Positions 54,401-60,130 of a stretch of 64,000 nucleotides of DNA are shown piece by piece. The stretch comes from Sinohyriopsis cumingii (taxonomy: Eukaryota; Mollusca; Bivalvia; Unionida; Unionidae): contig CM068838.1 in the NCBI GenBank assembly GCA_028554795.2, positions 125,495,928 through 125,559,927 of the forward strand. Reading direction: 5' to 3'. The notes under the pieces are model-generated. The model saw only the letters and a list, made by a program, of their open reading frames with translations. It was not told the origin of the DNA and did no database searches. The first letter of the stretch is position 1. Each line of letters starts with the position of its first letter. Both the position numbers and the translations under genes were made by a program.

Positions 54401-57400
54401 AATATGCATTTTAATTAATATGCATAACTAGTGATAAGGAACTGTTCTTGTTCATTTTCTGTTTTAGTACCCAGACCAGAAAATGGTTGGATGCTCTTAC
54501 TGTAGCCCTGCATTATATGGTTGCCCATCTAATAATACGGATATGGTCATGGACCCAGTTTAAGTGGTCAGATTTTGTTCAGTCATTACTAGGTTTCACT
54601 GTTTTAGTTCTTAGTTTACGAGAACCAATTATGATATTATCTCAAGCATTAAATACACTATTGATGTGCTTTACTGCTGTATGAGGACAGCCCTCTTCAT
54701 TTGGCTTCTGCATTTATAATGTAACTTCTATGGCTTTCATGAACAGCATTTTAAAAATTGAGCACTATGTTTCATGAACAGTTATTGCCCTGGGAACCAT
54801 TGAAATATTAAACAAAAAGGTTTATTATTTACTTCAGTGCACATGAATGTCAGAGAAGCATATGTTCTACCAGCTATATAATATGTATATTGTATAAGCT
54901 CTTTAATATAAATCTGTGTTGTAACCGATGTGTAATGTTTTCTGCAGTATGACAACAGCACAGCTTGCCAAGTTCTAGGAAACCTTTGTGTACTGATACT
55001 GTATGACTACAATCCTGTACTGATCAACACTTTCAGCACAGTATGTGACATCTACTTCGATGTGTTACCTTTATCATCAAAAATATGGTGAGTTTACAAA
55101 TACTTTTTCAAAAGATCATTTATGGAGAGTAAGTCGTAAGATATTTTGATGCAGAGACCTTTCTATGTTCCCAGTATACAGAGAAGTCACTGCTCATGCA
55201 AAGCAGAATAAGGAGAAATGAGAGACCATCAGGGAGGCATGATTATACAGTGAACTGTATCATGCTATAATTGTTGACCAGGTAAATTAGCTGAAGAAAT
55301 TGTATACAAAGAAAGGGGTAGGTGGGTGATAGAAAGAGGCAAAAACTATGTGCTTCACTATCACATTTACCATCTTAATGCATGTTTTGTGAGAAATACA
55401 CATCTGCTAAAAATGTAGAGATTGTTTATATAATATTTCACTTTATTCAGAGAACCATGCATTGCTGCATATATATGTTCAGGTAAAAAAAAAAACAGAT
55501 GTATGTTTCGTATTGATCTGGTTTTTAATTAGAGTAGGAAGGTAGGTTTTTTTAATTAAAAAAACTATATATATTATAATGATTAGTACATATAATATAC
55601 TAAGAACTTAAAAGTACTTGGCTAAACTAGCTCAGTGAGATGCACAAATCAATTTAAGGATTTTTTTAAAAACCATGGGTACCAAAATGTTAAGGTCAGC
55701 AAGGAGAAGCAGAAATGGTCAGTTGACCAGAAACGAACATTTTTTTTTAGCCTCATGTCCAACATACAGCATAAACAGTTGAAGTATCAACACGTGTACT
55801 CACCAACCGAACTCCTTATATCTATAAAAGTGAATCCATAATAATTCCATTGAAAATATGCACAAAGAAGAATAAAGTCATTTTGTCACAGATCATTATG
55901 TGTCTAAATTCAATGCAAAAATATTGAAAATTACAGAGATAAAGATGAGTTATATTTACTGTTCAGTATGTATGCACGTGTAGGACCCAGGATCATTAAG
56001 CAGTGTTCTGTATAAATTTCATACTGCCAGAATTTCCTCTGCTGATTCAGAATATTTTATAGTTTTTTTTATTTAAAAAATATTGATTTTCAGCTGCATC
56101 CTACTAATGCCACATTTTCTAAGATGGCTGACTTGTGAAAAACTGAATCTTGAGCTGATTATGTTATCCATTATAAATACCCACTAATTAACAGTTTGAA
56201 ATCTATTTATTTGAGTGACCTCAGCAAGAATAATTGTTAATCAAAAATTGGATCATTTATTTTAGGGAATGGGCATTATTATTCACTGGTCAATTGATTG
56301 CGTGACAGTTGTTTGACAACACCATCAAGCCACGTGTGCATGTTGTCAGCTTTAGGTTTTTCTTGTAGGTTGAGGATTGATGATTTTATAAATTGTTGCT
56401 CCATAATTTTAACAACATTTAGTTGAGTGATTGACTGATGATTAGCAATTCAGGAAATTAATTGATTTATTAATTTAATTGAGAATCTTGTATCAACCTC
56501 TGCATTATTTGTTGCTTGGTTATGTCTGCCACTTGAATGAGCAAACATCTGTTGACCATTGTTTGAGCAGTGATTGTAGACATAATACACTGAAGACACA
56601 CACAAAGAAGACTTATTGGCTTTGGTGTTCATGGGTTAATATGATAACAAGGTCAACACTTACCAGCTTTATAAAATTCTGATATCTTTAAAAAATAAAT
56701 AATGAGCAGTGATTGAGTTTTTGGCACAACTGAACAACTGAAACTAACTTTCCTAAATAGAAATGTTTAACGTCTTTATTCATATAAAGATAGATGCTGT
56801 GGTAATATTCTGTCTTCTACTAGAACACAACATACCTTGACTAATTATTAAATTAAACTCTTGTTTATGTTGGCACAAAACTTCACAATACTTAAAGAAA
56901 TTGATGAAATTATTGTATCCAACAGTTGGATTTTGTTGCCCTTTAATGATGACCCAACACGTGGATTGTACGGCCTTATAGTGATGGCCCAACAGGTGGA
57001 TTGTGTGACACTTTAGTGATGGCCCAACAGGTGGATTGTATGGCCCTATAGTGATGGCCCAACAGGTGGATTGTGTGGCCCTATAAGGATGGCCCAGCAA
57101 GTAGATATTGTGGCCCTATAGTGATGGTCCAACAGGTGGATTGTGTTACCCTATAGTGATGGCCCAACAGGTGGATTGTGTGGCCTTATAGTGATGATCC
57201 AACAGGTGGATTGTGTTAACCTATAGTGATGGCCCAACAGGTGGATTGTGTGACACTTTAGTGATGGCCCAACAGGTGGATTGTATGGCCCTATAGTGAT
57301 GGCCCAACAGGTGGATTGTGTGGCCCTATAAGGATGGCCCAGCAAGTAGATATTGTGGCCCTATAGTGATGGTCCAACAAGTAGATATTGTGGCCCTATA

Positions 57401-60043
57401 GTGATGGTCCAACAGGTGGATTGTGTTACCCTATAGTGATGGCCCAACAGGTGGATTGTGTGGCCTTATAGTGATGATCCAACAGGTGGATTGTGTTAAC
57501 CTATAGTGATGGCCCAACAGGTGGATTGTGTGGCCTTATAGTGATGGTCCAACAGGTGGATTGTGTTACCCTATAGTGATGGCCCAACAGGTGGATTGTG
57601 TGGCACTATAGTGATGACCCAGCAGGTGGATTGTGTTGCCCTACAACAACAACATTTCTCTGCTGCAACTTGAATTGTTCACCATATGTAGTTACCAAGC
57701 TTTTCAGATTGCTTATATTAGAGGTCTGGAAGAATTCCATCAAGCAGTAGTCAGGGTTATTTTTTTTAAGAAGGTTGCATGGTTTCTCTGCAATAAATTG
57801 AGTTCTCCACCATTTACCAAACTTTGTATATGGCCTTGCACTTTGGCTAAAGAAGAACCCTTTTGATTTGGGTAACAAAATGTCAAAGGTCTAGGTCACT
57901 AACTGAAAGATTTGTTGCTGTTGTTCTAGGGTTTAATGCCATTTTTCAGCACAATATAGGCTATACATGGCGGCCAGTATAACTGGTGGAGGAAGAATCC
58001 TGGAAAATCCAGGGAAGAACCACCAACCCATGAGAAGCTACTGGCAGGCTTTCCCATGCACCCACACAAGCCGAGCATTGGACTCGAACCTACGCAGACA
58101 GAGGTGAGATAGCAGTGTTCCGGAATGGTGAGTGCTTTAGACCACTTGGCCACTCGGGGCCCCCCTAACTGAAAGAAGAAAAATGGTTTCTGTACAATAT
58201 TGTGTGCTATCTACCATTTAAACTTTGTGGATGAGGTTGAACCCTATTGAATTCAGTGTGAAAAGTCAACAGTGAAGGTCACTGTGAATGAAACAATTAA
58301 AGTGGCTTCTGCACAATAACATTAGTTCTATGTCATCTACTTTGTTGATGGCTTGCACTTGCTGTAATTGATTTTTTGGTCAAAGGTTAAGGTCTCTGAC
58401 TGATATACAGTTTTTGCACAATAGCTTCAGTTCTTCACCATCAAGAGTTACCAAACTTTGTAGGTGGCTTGCACATTGGGTAGGGAATAATTCCTATTGA
58501 TTTCAGGGTCAAAAGCTCAATGGTCAGGGTCCTATTGACTGAAAGTAGAAAAATGATTTCTGCACAGTAGTACTAATTCTGCAGGGGCCCCGAGTGGCCG
58601 AGTGGTCTAAAGCACTCTCCGTTACGGATCACTGCCATCTCACCTATGTTTGCGTGGGTTCAAGTCTTGAATTCAGCCAATGTGGGTATGTGAGAAAGCT
58701 TGCCAGTAGCTTCTCGTGGGTCGGTGGTTCTTTCCTGTGTTTTCCCGGGTTCTTCCTCCACCATTAATACTGGCCGCCATGTATAGCCTATCGTGTGCTG
58801 AAAAATGGCATTAAACAACAACAACAACAACAACAACAACTAATTCTGCATCATAGATTTTGACCAAGCTTTGGCAATAACTTGCACAAGGCATAAGAAA
58901 GAAAAGCCTGTTGATTTGGGGCAGTAGGAAAATGGTCAAGGTAAGAGTGACTATTAGAAGAAAAATGGTTTCTGCCAAAAACAAAATCCATTTATCAACA
59001 ATGTATCTTTATCAGATTTTTCAGATTACATGGATGGTGGGTAAGAAATAATCCTCTTGATTTGGATGTTAAAAGGTCAGAGGTCAAGATCACTGATTAT
59101 ATGAAGTAAACAGTGTTGGAATAACAACAGTAGTTCTAGATGACATACCTTGAGTAAAGTTGGAGTAAGGCTTGGCTTAAAGTTTGAAAGAGGTGTACTG
59201 ATCTTGAGGTCAAAAAGTTAAAGTGCAAGGTTTTTGTGGCTCAAAGAAAAATGGGTTTTGCAGAACGACTTTTGATCTAAAGTAATCTCCTTGACTAAAT
59301 GTACAGATAGTTTCCATTTAAGGATAAAAAGTAATTGATACATTTTGGTGTCTAAAGGTCATGGCCATGGTAAGTTTAATAAGAAAATAAGAGTTTCAGG
59401 TTTTGTTTTAAGAGGTTAAGTTGCTTGATGTTATTAAACTCCATTTGTTTGTGACCTCCAGAGTTAACCATATCCTACTAGAGTCTACACAGAGTACTGG
59501 TACTATTTTGATTTTATTATTTTGTATAACATACCATTCACTGTACTCTGGTTAGCATTTTGGTTTGTTCTCTGGAGAAAATAGCTAACTTGCTCTCTGT
59601 TTTAGCTCCATTAATGTCCAGGTGTTAATAGGTATTGTTTCAGTGGACCTTTGATCTAAGTAATGTCTTATGAAGGTTACAAAATAACACTGACTTTTTC
59701 AATTTAATTACATTTGAGTTTTATATTCAGTCTCCATTAGGTGGGAATACAGGATGATATACATCACAAATCCACTTAATAACCTTGGTGGAACCCTGGA
59801 AATGGTCCTGTTAATGATTGTGAGAACATCAAAAGAAATTTGACTTACAGAAAGTTTTCTATTGACCAATTGTTTGAGGATTAACTTGAGGCTTCTCTCC
59901 TGACATTTCAAAGGACTCTTCTTTTTATTATTAAAAATAAATCATGTCATAGATTCCTCTGCATGAAAATGCATTAGGTCAGAGTTGCTTTGCATGTTAT
60001 ACGCTGGTGTGCTGTTAAACAATAATCAATAAATTGCATCATT

Positions 60044-60130
<87 letters not shown>

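Larger units (their letters stand above)
57646..59420. repeat. Degenerate satellite, about 145-bp unit, with SINE insertions
   Basis: Units share CACCAT..A..TTACCAA.CTTTG, GGCTTGCAC, TGATTT.GGG.CAAAAGGTCA and GGTCACTGA.TGAAAGAA, with much drift. Two family A SINEs lie inside (57913-58163, 58584-58841). Confidence 0.7.

Noticed and set aside
54448-54684. 78-codon hydrophobic frame in intron 7
   Set aside because: Lies between exons 7 and 8, which join in phase without it; no family match and no flanking splice sites that keep the frame.
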